From CAVTWH01 sp963794685 (GTDB lineage Bacteria > Actinomycetota > Actinomycetes > Mycobacteriales > Micromonosporaceae), in assembly GCA_963794685.1 (NCBI GenBank), contig CAWCFK010000013.1, positions 1-64,000 on the forward strand: a stretch of DNA of 64,000 nt, read 5' to 3'. Below, piece after piece: positions 34,071 to 43,440 of this stretch (position 1 is its first letter; each line of letters opens with the position of its first letter). A program made the translations under genes and the position numbers. The notes beneath the pieces are model-generated. The model had not been told where the DNA came from and searched no databases. It was given only the letters and a program-made list of their open reading frames with translations.

Positions 34071-35255
34071 TCAGGTGGTGGGGATGCCGGAGCAGGGTAC
34101 GCCGTTGATGGCGATGTTGGTCGGCGCGCCGCTGACCGACTGTCCGGTGCCCTGGAAGCCGACCGAGACGCTGCCGCCCGGCTGGATGGTGGAGTTCCAC
34201 TGTGCACCGTGGACGGTGACCGACGAGCCGGTCTGGGTGGCGGTGCCGTTCCAGGTGTTGGTGATGTGCTGATCACCGGGGAAGGTGAAGGTCAGCGTCC
34301 AGCCGACGATCGGCGCGCTGCCGGTGTTGGTGACCGTGATGGTGCCGACGAAGCCGCCCTGCCACTGGGACTGCAGCTGGTAGACCGCCCGGCAGGACAG
34401 CGGCAGCGGTGGCGGGCTGCTGGGGCGGGCCGAGCTGGCGCTGGGGCTGACCGACGCCCAGGACGGCGGGAGGCTGCCGGTCTTGAAGCCGACGACGTTG
34501 GAGGCGATCGAGAGGTTGCCGGCCGCGTCCTTGGCCCGGATGTAGAAGTCGTTGGTGCCGGTGGAGGTGTAGGCCTGCTGGGCGACGTAGGAGGTGCCGG
34601 TGACGGTGGCCAGCAGGGTGGAGGAGAACCAGCCGTCGTAGCGGTACACCTGGTAGCCGACCACGCCGACGTTGTCGGTCGACGGTGACCAGGACAGTGC
34701 CGCGGTGGTCGCGGTGACCTCGCCGAGGACGAGCGTGCCCGGCGTGGACGGCGGCACCGTGTCCCCGGTGTCGGCGGCCGGAGTCATCACGGTGATGTTC
34801 GCCGACTCACCGGTGTGACCGAGGCTGTCGCGGGCGTAGACGGTGAACCGGTACTGCGTCGTGGAACTGACCGGGATCGTGACGGTGGTGACGTTGCCGA
34901 CCTGCACGCCGTGGCCGAGGTCGTCGAACGCTTTGAAGTAGCTGACGTCGTAGCCGACGATGTCGCAGCAGCCGCGCTGCGCGCCCGTCCAGGTCAGCGT
35001 CACCGAGGTGCTGTGCGCGACGGCCGTCAGGTTGGTCGGCGCGCCGGGCGGGTAGGGCGACGTGTTGAGGGTGGGGCCGCCGCTCAGGGACGGGGGCGGT
35101 GTCGGAAGAAGCGTGTTCAGTGGCGTCACGGTCGACGCCTGGGCGCCGCCCGAGGCCATCAGGGCGATGCCGGCCGCGGTCGCAAGTAGAGCGACCATCG
35201 CGAGCAGGAACCGCCACGGGGCACGGGATGCGGGTATCCGGTTCTGGTCAGGCAT
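34071..35255 (-). CDS. Secreted FN3-FN3-CBM2 protein
   Basis: 394 codons from the ATG at 35255. Signal peptide (FLLAMVALLATAAGIALMASGGAQA), a proline-rich stretch, two fibronectin type III domains (~75-165 and ~170-255), a Ser/Pro linker, and a C-terminal family 2 cellulose-binding module (CRAVYQLQSQWQGGFVGTITVTN ... NGVPCSG, with the usual end cysteines). No catalytic domain is present. It probably binds cellulose or chitin at the cell exterior or carries lost or partner activities. Confidence 0.85.
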   Translation of the reverse strand: MPDQNRIPASRAPWRFLLAMVALLATAAGIALMASGGAQASTVTPLNTLLPTPPPSLSGGPTLNTSPYPPGAPTNLTAVAHSTSVTLTWTGAQRGCCDIVGYDVSYFKAFDDLGHGVQVGNVTTVTIPVSSTTQYRFTVYARDSLGHTGESANITVMTPAADTGDTVPPSTPGTLVLGEVTATTAALSWSPSTDNVGVVGYQVYRYDGWFSSTLLATVTGTSYVAQQAYTSTGTNDFYIRAKDAAGNLSIASNVVGFKTGSLPPSWASVSPSASSARPSSPPPLPLSCRAVYQLQSQWQGGFVGTITVTNTGSAPIVGWTLTFTFPGDQHITNTWNGTATQTGSSVTVHGAQWNSTIQPGGSVSVGFQGTGQSVSGAPTNIAINGVPCSGIPTT

Positions 35256-35314
35256 GTTCAGACCTTGCCGGCAGTCATTGACAGGCGTCAAGGAGTAGCG
35301 GTGATGTCTGTCGA

Positions 35315-35346
35315 TTGCCGGAAAGTTTCACGTCAACTTTCGGCAA
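35315..35346. promoter_or_regulatory. Operator-like inverted repeat upstream of the CBM2 gene
   Basis: TTGCCGGAAAGT (35315-35326) and ACTTTCGGCAA (35336-35346) are inverted arms with one extra G. GAAAGTTTC inside is itself near-palindromic and resembles sites of sugar-responsive LacI/ROK repressors of actinobacterial polysaccharidase genes. GCCGGAAAGTT recurs upstream of the GH3-CBM2 gene (50693-50703). Confidence 0.5.
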
Positions 35347-35419
35347 CCTTGTTTCCCGGCAGCGTCCCCGCGCATCCACTGCGGCAAGCCGTGTCGTACC
35401 CGCCGCTTAAGCTCGCTGG

Positions 35420-36526
35420 GTGACGGTGCACCAGCTGTCCCGAAGCGACGCGCGGCGCATCGCCGTGCGCGCCCAGTTGCTGGACAGCCGGCGCCCCACC
35501 GACCTGCTCGACGTCGTGCACCAGCTGACCGTGCTGCAGGTCGACGCCACCGCCGCCGTCGCGCCCAGCGCCGACCTGGTGCTGTGGAGCCGGCTCGGCC
35601 GGGCGTACTCGCCGATCCAGCTGGACGCCGCCCTGGCGGGGCGCGACCTGGTCGAGCTGCGCTCGATGATCCGGCCGGGCGACGACATCGCGCTCTACCG
35701 GGCCGAGATGGCCGCGTGGCCGGGCGCCGGACCGCTGCGGCCGTGGCAGCAGGCGCAGCGCGACTGGGTACGCGCCAACGACGCCTGCCGCCGCGACATC
35801 CTGGACCGGCTGGCCGCCGACGCTCCGCTGGCCGCCAAGCAGATCCCGGACACCTGCGCCGTGCCCTGGCGATCGAGTGGTTGGAACAACAACCGCAACG
35901 TGACCATGCTGCTGGAGGCCATGGAGCAGCGGGGCGAGGTGGCGGTCGCCGGCCGGCGCGGCCGTGACCGGCTGTGGGACCTGGCCGAGCGGATCTACTT
36001 CGACGACCCGACGGTCCCCGCCGACCAGGCGCTCCGGCTGCGGGACGAGCGCCGGCTGCGGTCGCTCGGGATCGCCCGCGCCAACGGGCAGGAGCGCGCA
36101 GTCGAGCCGGACGACGTGGGCCAGGTGGGTGAGGAGGCGGTCGTCGACGGCGTGCCGGGCCGGTGGCGGGTCGACCCGGTCCAGCTGGGCCAGCCGTTCA
36201 CGCCACGGGCCGCCCTGCTGTCCCCATTGGACCGGCTGATCGCCGACCGCAGGCGGATGGCCGACCTGTTCGACTTCGACTACCAGTTGGAGATGTACAA
36301 GCCGGCGGCCCGGCGCCGCTGGGGCTACTACGCCCTGCCGATCCTGTCCGGCGACCGACTGGTCGGCAAGCTGGATGCCACCGCCGACCGGAAGGCCCGG
36401 GTGCTCCGCGTGCACGCCGTCCACCAGGACGTGGCGTTCGACGCGGCGACGGCCGAGGCGGTGGACGCCGAGATCGCCGACCTCGCCGCCTGGCTGCGAC
36501 TGGAACTGCTGCCGCCGGAGAGCTGA
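35420..36526 (+). CDS. YcaQ/AlkX-type winged-helix DNA glycosylase
   Basis: 368 codons. The HTH_42 family (YcaQ/AlkZ) is recognisable by LTVLQVDATAAVAPSADLVLWSRLG and RPWQQAQRDWVRANDACRRDILDRL. The catalytic motif reads Q-V-D, as in the YcaQ (AlkX) branch that acts on interstrand crosslinks, not Q-x-Q as in AlkZ. A repair role is therefore likely. It stands alone, divergent from the CBM2 gene. Confidence 0.75.
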   Translation: MTVHQLSRSDARRIAVRAQLLDSRRPTDLLDVVHQLTVLQVDATAAVAPSADLVLWSRLGRAYSPIQLDAALAGRDLVELRSMIRPGDDIALYRAEMAAWPGAGPLRPWQQAQRDWVRANDACRRDILDRLAADAPLAAKQIPDTCAVPWRSSGWNNNRNVTMLLEAMEQRGEVAVAGRRGRDRLWDLAERIYFDDPTVPADQALRLRDERRLRSLGIARANGQERAVEPDDVGQVGEEAVVDGVPGRWRVDPVQLGQPFTPRAALLSPLDRLIADRRRMADLFDFDYQLEMYKPAARRRWGYYALPILSGDRLVGKLDATADRKARVLRVHAVHQDVAFDAATAEAVDAEIADLAAWLRLELLPPES

Positions 36527-36540
36527 GCCGCGCGGCGCGG

Positions 36541-37347
36541 TCAGCCCTTGATCGCCACGCCGCCGTACATGAAGACCTGGGGGTCCTCCAGCGCCGCCGC
36601 CTCGTCGTCGGGCTGCCAGCGGTGCACCAGGACCACGCCGGGGTCCACCAGATCCAGGCCACGGAACAGCTCGGTGGCCTCGGCGAGGCTGCGGGCCTTC
36701 ACCGGGATACCGTTGGCCCGGTACTGCGCGGTGGCCTGGGTGGCCTCGCGGGGCGCGGTGTCCACCGTCACCACCGACAGCGCCAGCGCGCTGCCCGGCG
36801 CCAGCGGCGCCATCAGCGCATCGATGATGGCGTGCGCCTGGTCCTCGTCGCCGATGAACTGCAGGACGGCGATCAGGCTGACCGCGACCGGCTCGGTCAG
36901 GTCCAGCGTCTCGGTCAGCTGCGGCGCGGTCAGGATGGTGTCCGGCTGGCGCAGGTCCGCGTCGAGGTAGGCGGTGCGCCCCTCGGGGCTGCTGGTCAGC
37001 AGCGCCCGGGCGTGCACCAGGACGATCGGGTCATTGTCGACGTAGACCACCCGGGCCTGCGGCGCCACACCCTGCACCACCTCGTGCAGGTTCGGTGAGG
37101 TGGGCAGCCCGGTACCGATGTCCAGGAACTGCCGGATGCCCCGGTCGGCGGCGAGGTAGCGGGCCACCCGGCGCATGTAGTTGCGGTTGGCCCGCATGGA
37201 GACGGGCATGTGCGGCGTCGCGGCCACGATGGCCGCGGCGGCCTCCCGGTCAGCGGCGAAGTTGTCCTTGCCGCCGAGCAGGAAATCGTAGATCCGCGCG
37301 GAATGCGCGATGTCGGTTCGCAGATCCACCGCAACTACCCCCAGCAC
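36541..37347 (-). CDS. SAM-dependent methyltransferase (DUF574 family)
   Basis: 268 codons, GTG start. Signature of the actinobacterial SAM-methyltransferase family PF04672: ARIYDFLLGGKDNFAADREAA, FLDIGTGLPTSPNLHEV and VVYVDNDPIVLVHARALL. Substrate unknown. Confidence 0.85.
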   Translation of the reverse strand: MLGVVAVDLRTDIAHSARIYDFLLGGKDNFAADREAAAAIVAATPHMPVSMRANRNYMRRVARYLAADRGIRQFLDIGTGLPTSPNLHEVVQGVAPQARVVYVDNDPIVLVHARALLTSSPEGRTAYLDADLRQPDTILTAPQLTETLDLTEPVAVSLIAVLQFIGDEDQAHAIIDALMAPLAPGSALALSVVTVDTAPREATQATAQYRANGIPVKARSLAEATELFRGLDLVDPGVVLVHRWQPDDEAAALEDPQVFMYGGVAIKG

Positions 37348-37677
37348 TCGTATGGGGTGTGCGCGCCGGCGGACGCGTCACACCCGGACTGCCCGGACGC
37401 CCCCGCCGGACAGGCGGCCCCACCATACCCCGACCCATTCGCGCCGGTGAACCCCGCAGCGTCCACAAGGGACCGCCCTGGTGAGCGGGTGCCTGCCGGG
37501 ACGGGCCAGCACCGGCGGCGCGGTCCGGTGCTCCCGGCCGGTGGTGCCCGGGAGCACCGGGCGGTTTCGACGGTACGGCGGCCCGGTCACGCACCAGTTC
37601 CGCGGGCGGCCGGTAGGGTGTGGCGCCATGGTGCTGGGGACGGTCCACAACCCGGGGACGGCCGTGGGGCGGTGGGC
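37348..37677. other. Divergent intergenic region with a perfect hairpin
   Basis: 330 bases between the methyltransferase and the VOC gene. It contains a 13-base perfect hairpin at 37525-37560 (CCGGTGCTCCCGG / CCGGGAGCACCGG, 10-base loop). The hairpin position is odd for a terminator between divergent genes, so it may act in a leader. I see no other gene. Confidence 0.6.
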
Positions 37678-38325
37678 GTGACTGACCACGTGCGGGCCTG
37701 TACGCCCGTGCTGTACGTGACGGACCTGGCCAGGTCGGCGCGCTTTTACCAGCTGCTGGGCTATGCCGAGCAGGCCAGTGGCCGGGACAGCGAGTGGGCG
37801 TACCGCTATCTGAAGACGGCGGCCTGCGGGCTGCTGCTGGCCGCCGGTACGACCGTCGCCCGGCAGACCGGCCCGGTGACGCTCTACCTGCAGGTCCACG
37901 ACGCGGACGCGGTGGCCGGCGAGCTGGGTGCCGCGGGCGTGGCCGTGGAACACCTCGGCCACCCCGACCACGCCCCGGGCGGCGAGCTGAAAGTGACCGA
38001 CCCGGACGGGTATGTGCTGCTGCTGGGTCAGGTCACCGGGGCGCCCCCGGCGCAGGGCTCCAGCGAGCCGTCCAGCAGCGTGCTGCAGCGGGCCGCGGAG
38101 GCCACCCGGCGCCGGGGCACTCCGGTGCCGCGCTGCCAGATCCCCACCCGGGACGGCGCCTGTCCGCGGGAGGCGGAGGTCAAGCTGGCCGACTCCTGGG
38201 GGGACAGCGTGTGGGCCTGCCTACCGCACGGCGAAGAGGTCATGCTGCACGCCGGGGCGGTGTTCCTGGCCACCGAGGACTCCGAAGGAGTCGCCGCCTA
38301 CCTGCGCCGCCGCGCCGGGCACTGA
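37678..38325 (+). CDS. VOC (glyoxalase-like) protein with a C-terminal extension
   Basis: 215 codons, GTG start. Residues ~1-120 are a VOC fold (CTPVLYVTDLARSARFYQLLGYAEQ ... LKVTDPDGYVLLLGQV). The ~90-residue extension has three cysteines and a histidine (RCQIPTRDGACPREAEVKL, WACLPHGEEVML) and could bind zinc. It is a common actinobacterial pairing of unknown role. Confidence 0.7.
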   Translation: MTDHVRACTPVLYVTDLARSARFYQLLGYAEQASGRDSEWAYRYLKTAACGLLLAAGTTVARQTGPVTLYLQVHDADAVAGELGAAGVAVEHLGHPDHAPGGELKVTDPDGYVLLLGQVTGAPPAQGSSEPSSSVLQRAAEATRRRGTPVPRCQIPTRDGACPREAEVKLADSWGDSVWACLPHGEEVMLHAGAVFLATEDSEGVAAYLRRRAGH

Positions 38326-38338
38326 GCGGCCCGGCCGG

Positions 38339-38728
38339 TCAGGGCCAGGCGGTCCAGCGGGTGAGCTGCACCTCGATGACCGGGGCGCCCAGCGGGACGT
38401 GCTGATACTGCGGGTACTTGGCGCGCAGGGCGCGCACCGCGCGCTCGACCGTGGTCGGGGCGTCGGTGACGGTTGCCCGGCCCTGCGCGCGTACCCACCA
38501 CAGCGCGCTCCAGTCCTCGTCCCAGTGCTGCACCAGCAGGCTGACCTCGGGGTGGGCGGTGATGTCGGCGTGCCGGCGCAGCCGGCTGGAGCGCTTGGGC
38601 TTGCCGTCGGTGGCGCTGAACAGCGTGTCGCCCTCGACCGCGAAGGCCACCGGTACCGCGTGCGGGGTGCCGTCCGCGCCGACGGTGGCCAGTACCGCCA
38701 CCCGGGCGGCGGCGAAGCGGCGCCTCAC
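38339..38728 (-). CDS. PPOX-class pyridoxamine 5'-phosphate oxidase-like protein
   Basis: 129 codons. Split-barrel flavin/F420-binding fold of the TIGR03668 type (AARVAVLATVGADGTPHAVPVAFAVEGDTLFSATDGKPKR split here, then WDEDWSALWWVRAQGRA). GTG start overlaps the upstream LLM stop (GTGA), so both form an operon. Confidence 0.8.
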   Translation of the reverse strand: MRRRFAAARVAVLATVGADGTPHAVPVAFAVEGDTLFSATDGKPKRSSRLRRHADITAHPEVSLLVQHWDEDWSALWWVRAQGRATVTDAPTTVERAVRALRAKYPQYQHVPLGAPVIEVQLTRWTAWP

Positions 38729-39579
38729 AGGACGGCGTCGGCCAGCCGGTCCACCTGGTCGAGGTCGGCAACCGTGGGATCGAGCAGCACCTCGGTGACG
38801 CCGACCGAGGCGAAGCCGGCGACCAGGTCCCGGATCGCCTGCGGGGTGCGTACCGCGCCCTCCACGATGGTGTCCACCCAGTCGCCGAGGAACCCGTAGT
38901 AGCTGCGCAGGCTGGCCCGGGAGGCGTCGTCGTCGCCGAGGCCGAAGTAGGCCAGCGCGGCGATGCGCGGCTCGCCCTCCCGGCCGGCGGCGCTCCAGGC
39001 GGCGTGCACCTTCGCCACCATCGGGGCGAGCATGGCCGGGCCGCCACCGCCGCCGGTCCAGCCTTCGCCGTAGCGGACCACCCGGGCAACGGCGGCGTCG
39101 CTGGTCCCGCCGATGAGCACGGACACCCGGTTGCCGGCGGCCGGTGGTGGGCCGACCGGGAACTCGTCACCGGTCACCGGCTCCCCCGCCCAGGAGCGGT
39201 GCAGCAGGTCCAGGGCCTCGTCCATCAGCTTGCCGCGCCGGCCGAACGGCACCTGCACGGCGGCGAAGTCGTCCGGCCGGCCGCCGACGCCGAGCCCGAG
39301 GGTGAGCCGGCCGCCGCTGAGCGCGTCCAGGCTCGCGGTGGCCTTGGCCAGCCAGACCGGGGGGTACGCCGGGGTGAGCAGGATGTCGGTGAGCAGCTCG
39401 ATCCGGCTGGTGGCGCCGGCCGCGACGGCCAGCGTGGTGAGCGAGTCGTAGGTCGGGTAGACGATCCGGTCGATGGTGGACAGCGCGGCGAAGCCCCGCT
39501 CCTCCGCCCGGCGCGCCCAGCGCACGACGTCCGGGCCGGGGATGGCGAGCGTGTTCGGCAGGCCGATACCAATCTTCAC
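38725..39579 (-). CDS. LLM-class oxidoreductase, probably F420-dependent
   Basis: 284 codons from GTG 39579. Luciferase-like barrel: VKIGIGLPNTLAIPGPDVVRW, LLTDILLTPAYPPVWLAKATASLDALSGGRLTLGLGVG and VLIGGTSDAAVARV. Overlaps the PPOX gene. Confidence 0.85.
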   Translation of the reverse strand: MKIGIGLPNTLAIPGPDVVRWARRAEERGFAALSTIDRIVYPTYDSLTTLAVAAGATSRIELLTDILLTPAYPPVWLAKATASLDALSGGRLTLGLGVGGRPDDFAAVQVPFGRRGKLMDEALDLLHRSWAGEPVTGDEFPVGPPPAAGNRVSVLIGGTSDAAVARVVRYGEGWTGGGGGPAMLAPMVAKVHAAWSAAGREGEPRIAALAYFGLGDDDASRASLRSYYGFLGDWVDTIVEGAVRTPQAIRDLVAGFASVGVTEVLLDPTVADLDQVDRLADAVL

Positions 39580-39630
39580 GCCCACCACCCTAACCACCCG
39601 GTCGGCTACCGGTCGGGCAAAACGGACCGG

Positions 39631-42600
39631 TCAGTCGGTGCCTGCCGCCCGGTGCCGCCAGCGCACCGACAGCAGCGCCCCGGCCAGTGTCAGCAGCGCC
39701 CCGAACACGGCCACCAGCACCGGCAGCACCGTCGGGATGCCCAGGTAGACGGTGATGCCGAGGATGCGGTGCAGTCCCCAGGGGAGCAGGTTCATCTGGT
39801 CGTTCCACCAGGTCAGCGCGGTTTCCAGGCCGATCGCGGCGACCAGGGCGCCGAGCAGCGCCAGCGGTACCCCGGCGGCCGGCAGCAGCCGGCCCAGCGC
39901 TCGGCCCGGGCCGAGCCGGTAGCGGTCCCGCAGCACGAACCAGGCGGCCGGGAAGACCCAGCCGAAGGCCGCGAACGCCACCGTGAGGTAGGCGCTGCGC
40001 AGCCCCGGGTGGATCCAGAAGTTCAGCCAGTACCGGCCGGGACCGCGGGTGGCCAGCGCCGCCAGCAGCAGGACGGTACGCAGCAGCGCCACCCCGCCCA
40101 CCGCGGCCCACAGGTGCCAACGGTCCCGTCCCCGGGTCAGCAGCGCCAGGGTGGCGGCGAACAGCAGCCAGCCGCCGAGGCTGACGACCAGGTGCGCCGG
40201 GGCGGCGAACCAGGTGTACACCAGCCGGCTCGCCACCAGCGCGACGGCTGGTACCAGCCAGACCGTCACCCGGCCGGCGGCACCGGCCGGCGCGTCCAGG
40301 GTGGCCACCCGCCAGGGTCGGGTGGCACCCACGGCCAGCGCGTGCAGGCCGGCCAGGCGCACCGACCGGCGCCCGGCGAGCAGGCCGACGACCAGCAGCC
40401 CCAGGAGCGCTGCCAGCAGCGCCCGGGCCAGCCAGGCCATGGTCACGTCCCGATCGGCCCGGGCCAGCCCCAGGTCGGCGGCGGTGAAGTTGTACGCGGG
40501 CAGCGCCGTGTCGGCGCCGTAGCGGCGCACGTGCGCGTCCCGCGCGGCGACGTACCCGGACCGGGCGTCCAGCCAGGCCCGCCGGGCGGTCGGCGAGCCG
40601 GTGTCCAGCCACTGGGCGTGGCGCAGCACCATGGCCCGGTAGTCGGCCAGCGTGCCGAGCAGGTCCACCTCGTAGTCGAGGGTGTCCACGAAGCGCTGGC
40701 GCAGCGCCGGGTCCGCCCAGCCGGCGGCGTCCGTACCGGCGACCAGGTCGCGCATCTGCCGGGCGGTCACCACGGCGCGCCGGCCCTGGGCCACCGCCTC
40801 GTCCAGGTGACCGCGGCTGACCTGGTAGATGCTGTCCAGTACGCCGCTGTCGCCGGTGACGACGTCCCACTCGAAGATCCACATCATGGGCGGCGGCCGC
40901 AGCCCGAGCGCCCGCACCGACCGGCTGGCGTAGGGCCCGATGTAGAGCCCGTCGGTGACGGCGCTGCGGGAGCGGGCCAGCGCGCCGGTCACGGCGGCCA
41001 CCGTGGCCGGGTCGGTCGAGAACGATTGGCGGACCCAGTCGGCGGTGGCCGCCGCCACGTCGGTGTCCGGGTCGAAGGCCAGCCGGGCGGTCAGGTACAC
41101 GTTGAGGTCGGTCAGCTGCCACAGGCCGGCGCGCAGGTAGAGCAGGCGCGGGCCGGCATAGAGCGGGCCGCCGGTCTGCGCCCAGTCCCAGACGCCCTCG
41201 ATGTGCGGGTTGGCGGCCAGCAGCTCGCGCAGCGCCCGCTGCTCCTGGTCGCCCAGGTCGTCGGGGAGCCCGCCGAAGCCTTCGAACTCGCGGCGCGACT
41301 GGAACTCGACGATGCGCCGCTGGGCGCCCACCTTCAGGGTGGGGTTGACGGCCAGGTAGCTGTAGAAGTCGCCGGCGACGTACTTGGTGGAGACGATCAG
41401 GTGCGGATCGTCCAGGCCGTCCAGCACGGTGGCGTAGGAGGCCGGGTCGGTGTGCAGGTCGCCGACCGCGCCCAGCCCCACCGACCAGGTACGGAAGATG
41501 ACGTCCCGGCCGGCCGGCCCGGCCACCGCGAGCAGCGCCCGCAGCATCGCCTGGACGGCTGCGGCGGTGGTGACGGCCACCTCCGAGGAGTAGTCCCAGC
41601 CGGGTAGCCGGTAGGCGCCGCCGCCCTCGCCCACCCGGATCATCAGCCCGTCGGCGAACGGCATCGCGGTGAACAGTTCGGCCAGGCCGGCCTGGTAGAC
41701 GCCCCACAGCCGGGCACTGGTGGTGTCCAGCGCGCCGACGGCGCGCTGCAGGTAGCCGCGCAGCGGCGGGGACAGCGCCAGCATGTCGGTGGCGAAGTAG
41801 ACCTTCATCCCCATCTCGTGCGCGTAGCCCCAGACCGGAGCGAACGCGGCGGACAGCGCGCGGGCCCGGCCGGCGTGCGAGTCACCGGCCGGGTAGACGG
41901 CGTGCCCGTCGCCGACCCCGCTGAAGGTGACGTACTCCAGGAAACCCGGCACGACCACGCCGTTGTACCCGAGGCGCAGCGCGTGGTCGACGAACTGCCG
42001 GAACTGCCCGGCGATGGTGTCCACCGCGCGCTGGTCGACCCAGGGGGCGAAGGGCAGCAGGGCGCTGCCGACCACGTCGCTGTTGAGCGAGTAGTTGGCG
42101 CCGCCGGCGAAGGCGGCCGGGTCGGCGTCGAGGCCGACCGCTCCCAGGTCGGTCAGGCGCAGCCCGAGCCGCGGCTGCTGGAGCTGCCCGGCCTGACCGG
42201 CCGGCAGCACCTCGGCGGCCGAACGGATCCGGTCGGCGATCGTGTAGAGCCCGGCCGCCACGCCCGCCGGGGCGCCGGCCCGCAGCAGCAGCCCCTGGCC
42301 GGTGCGGTCCAGGGTGAACGCCTCACCGCTGGCCGCGAAGCCGGGGACCAGCTGGGCGACCAGGGCGTCCGGACCGGTCGGCGCGCCGCCGCGCTGCACC
42401 GTGGGCGCCGGGGCCCCGCGCTGCCCGAGCGCGGCCACCACCGCGTCAGCGGCCAGCGCCACCCGCCGGTCGTCCGGGATGACGATGGTACCCACGGCCG
42501 GCGGCGTGACCAGCGGGCGCGCCGGGGCGGCCACCGGGTGCTCGGCCAGCGGGCCGGCCGGGGTGGAGCTGATCCCCAGCGCGCTGGAGACACCGGCCGC

Positions 42601-42684
42601 CACCAGCGCGCCGAGCAGCAGCAGCGCCACGGCTGCGGCGGCGAGGCAGAGCGGACGGCGAGGACGGGACGGGGCGGCTGGCAC
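39631..42684 (-). CDS. Membrane-anchored GH67/alpha-glucuronidase-like protein
   Basis: 1017 codons. Signal-anchor helix (~residues 11-36), a GH67N-like beta domain (~60-155: VIPDDRRVALAADAVVAAL ... GVAAGLYTIADRI), a TIM barrel (~175-540: YNGVVVPGFLEYVTF, WGYAHEMGMKVYFATD, RIVEFQSRREFEGFGG and WDWAQTGGP), a helical domain to ~715, then about seven transmembrane helices at ~735-1005. The glycosidase faces outside. Linkage to a polytopic C-terminal domain is unusual. The GH67-like call rests on domain layout. Confidence 0.6.
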   Translation of the reverse strand: MPAAPSRPRRPLCLAAAAVALLLLGALVAAGVSSALGISSTPAGPLAEHPVAAPARPLVTPPAVGTIVIPDDRRVALAADAVVAALGQRGAPAPTVQRGGAPTGPDALVAQLVPGFAASGEAFTLDRTGQGLLLRAGAPAGVAAGLYTIADRIRSAAEVLPAGQAGQLQQPRLGLRLTDLGAVGLDADPAAFAGGANYSLNSDVVGSALLPFAPWVDQRAVDTIAGQFRQFVDHALRLGYNGVVVPGFLEYVTFSGVGDGHAVYPAGDSHAGRARALSAAFAPVWGYAHEMGMKVYFATDMLALSPPLRGYLQRAVGALDTTSARLWGVYQAGLAELFTAMPFADGLMIRVGEGGGAYRLPGWDYSSEVAVTTAAAVQAMLRALLAVAGPAGRDVIFRTWSVGLGAVGDLHTDPASYATVLDGLDDPHLIVSTKYVAGDFYSYLAVNPTLKVGAQRRIVEFQSRREFEGFGGLPDDLGDQEQRALRELLAANPHIEGVWDWAQTGGPLYAGPRLLYLRAGLWQLTDLNVYLTARLAFDPDTDVAAATADWVRQSFSTDPATVAAVTGALARSRSAVTDGLYIGPYASRSVRALGLRPPPMMWIFEWDVVTGDSGVLDSIYQVSRGHLDEAVAQGRRAVVTARQMRDLVAGTDAAGWADPALRQRFVDTLDYEVDLLGTLADYRAMVLRHAQWLDTGSPTARRAWLDARSGYVAARDAHVRRYGADTALPAYNFTAADLGLARADRDVTMAWLARALLAALLGLLVVGLLAGRRSVRLAGLHALAVGATRPWRVATLDAPAGAAGRVTVWLVPAVALVASRLVYTWFAAPAHLVVSLGGWLLFAATLALLTRGRDRWHLWAAVGGVALLRTVLLLAALATRGPGRYWLNFWIHPGLRSAYLTVAFAAFGWVFPAAWFVLRDRYRLGPGRALGRLLPAAGVPLALLGALVAAIGLETALTWWNDQMNLLPWGLHRILGITVYLGIPTVLPVLVAVFGALLTLAGALLSVRWRHRAAGTD

Positions 42685-42750
42685 GCGGCCATGCTAGACG
42701 GCGCCACAGGCCCCGTCACCTGGCCTTTTGTATCGCGCCGGGGTGGTGCG

Positions 42751-43392
42751 TCAGTCCCAGATCGCCAGGTCGACCTCGTTGCCCTCCTGGTCGGCGAGGG
42801 TCCACCAGCCGGGGGCGTGGGCGTCGTCGACGATCCGGCCACCGGCCGCCAGGGCCGCCTCGATGCGCCCCTGCACCTCGTCGGCCGGCAGGTACACATC
42901 GATGTGGATGCGGTTGCGCTGCGGGCGCGGGGCGTCCAGCTGCTGCAGCCAGAAGGTCGGTCCGCGGCGCAGCGGGTCGACCACGTCGGCGTCACCGAGC
43001 AGCTGGTACCCCAGGACCGCCTGCCAGAAGGGCTGCACCGCGGCGATGTCCAGCACGTCGACGGCGACCTGGACGTGCTGGACCCGGCCCGGGTCGGCGG
43101 TCAGGCCCAGCCGGCCGGCGGCCCGGGAGATCTGCCGGGCCAGCTCGACCTCCCGGTCGGTGACCCCCTGCGCGTCGGGGTTGAACAGGCGTACGGAGAC
43201 GCCCTCGGGGCGCAGGTCGACATCGGGCGGGTGGTCGCCGGCCAGCTCACCGATGGCCGAGACCAGCGCCACACCGGCGGCGAACGACTCGGTGCGGAAG
43301 TAGGCGCAGGCCCAGCCACCGCCGAAGATCACCCGCCAGTCCTGCACGCCGGGCCGCCCGACGAACTCCGCCACGCTGATCCGTTCGGTCAT
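42751..43392 (-). CDS. Pterin-4a-carbinolamine dehydratase-like/VOC fusion
   Basis: 213 codons. Residues ~1-95 have the PCD/DCoH layout (GWACAYFRTESFAAGVALVSAIGELAGDHPPDVDLR split, GVSVRLFNPDAQGVTDREVELARQI), but the usual HHP is DHP. Residues ~100-213 are a VOC domain (HVQVAVDVLDIAAVQPFWQAVLGY, IHIDVYLPADE, WTLADQEGNEVDL). It may be an altered or non-enzymatic pterin-binding protein. Confidence 0.75.
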   Translation of the reverse strand: MTERISVAEFVGRPGVQDWRVIFGGGWACAYFRTESFAAGVALVSAIGELAGDHPPDVDLRPEGVSVRLFNPDAQGVTDREVELARQISRAAGRLGLTADPGRVQHVQVAVDVLDIAAVQPFWQAVLGYQLLGDADVVDPLRRGPTFWLQQLDAPRPQRNRIHIDVYLPADEVQGRIEAALAAGGRIVDDAHAPGWWTLADQEGNEVDLAIWD

Positions 43393-43440
43393 GACCTCAC
43401 CGTAGTGACTGGCCGAGCGGCCGACGACCCCGTGTCCGGG

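Noticed and set aside
39004..41607. Long + strand frame opposite the LLM and GH67-like genes
   Set aside because: Antisense shadow with low-complexity Gln/Gly/Arg content.
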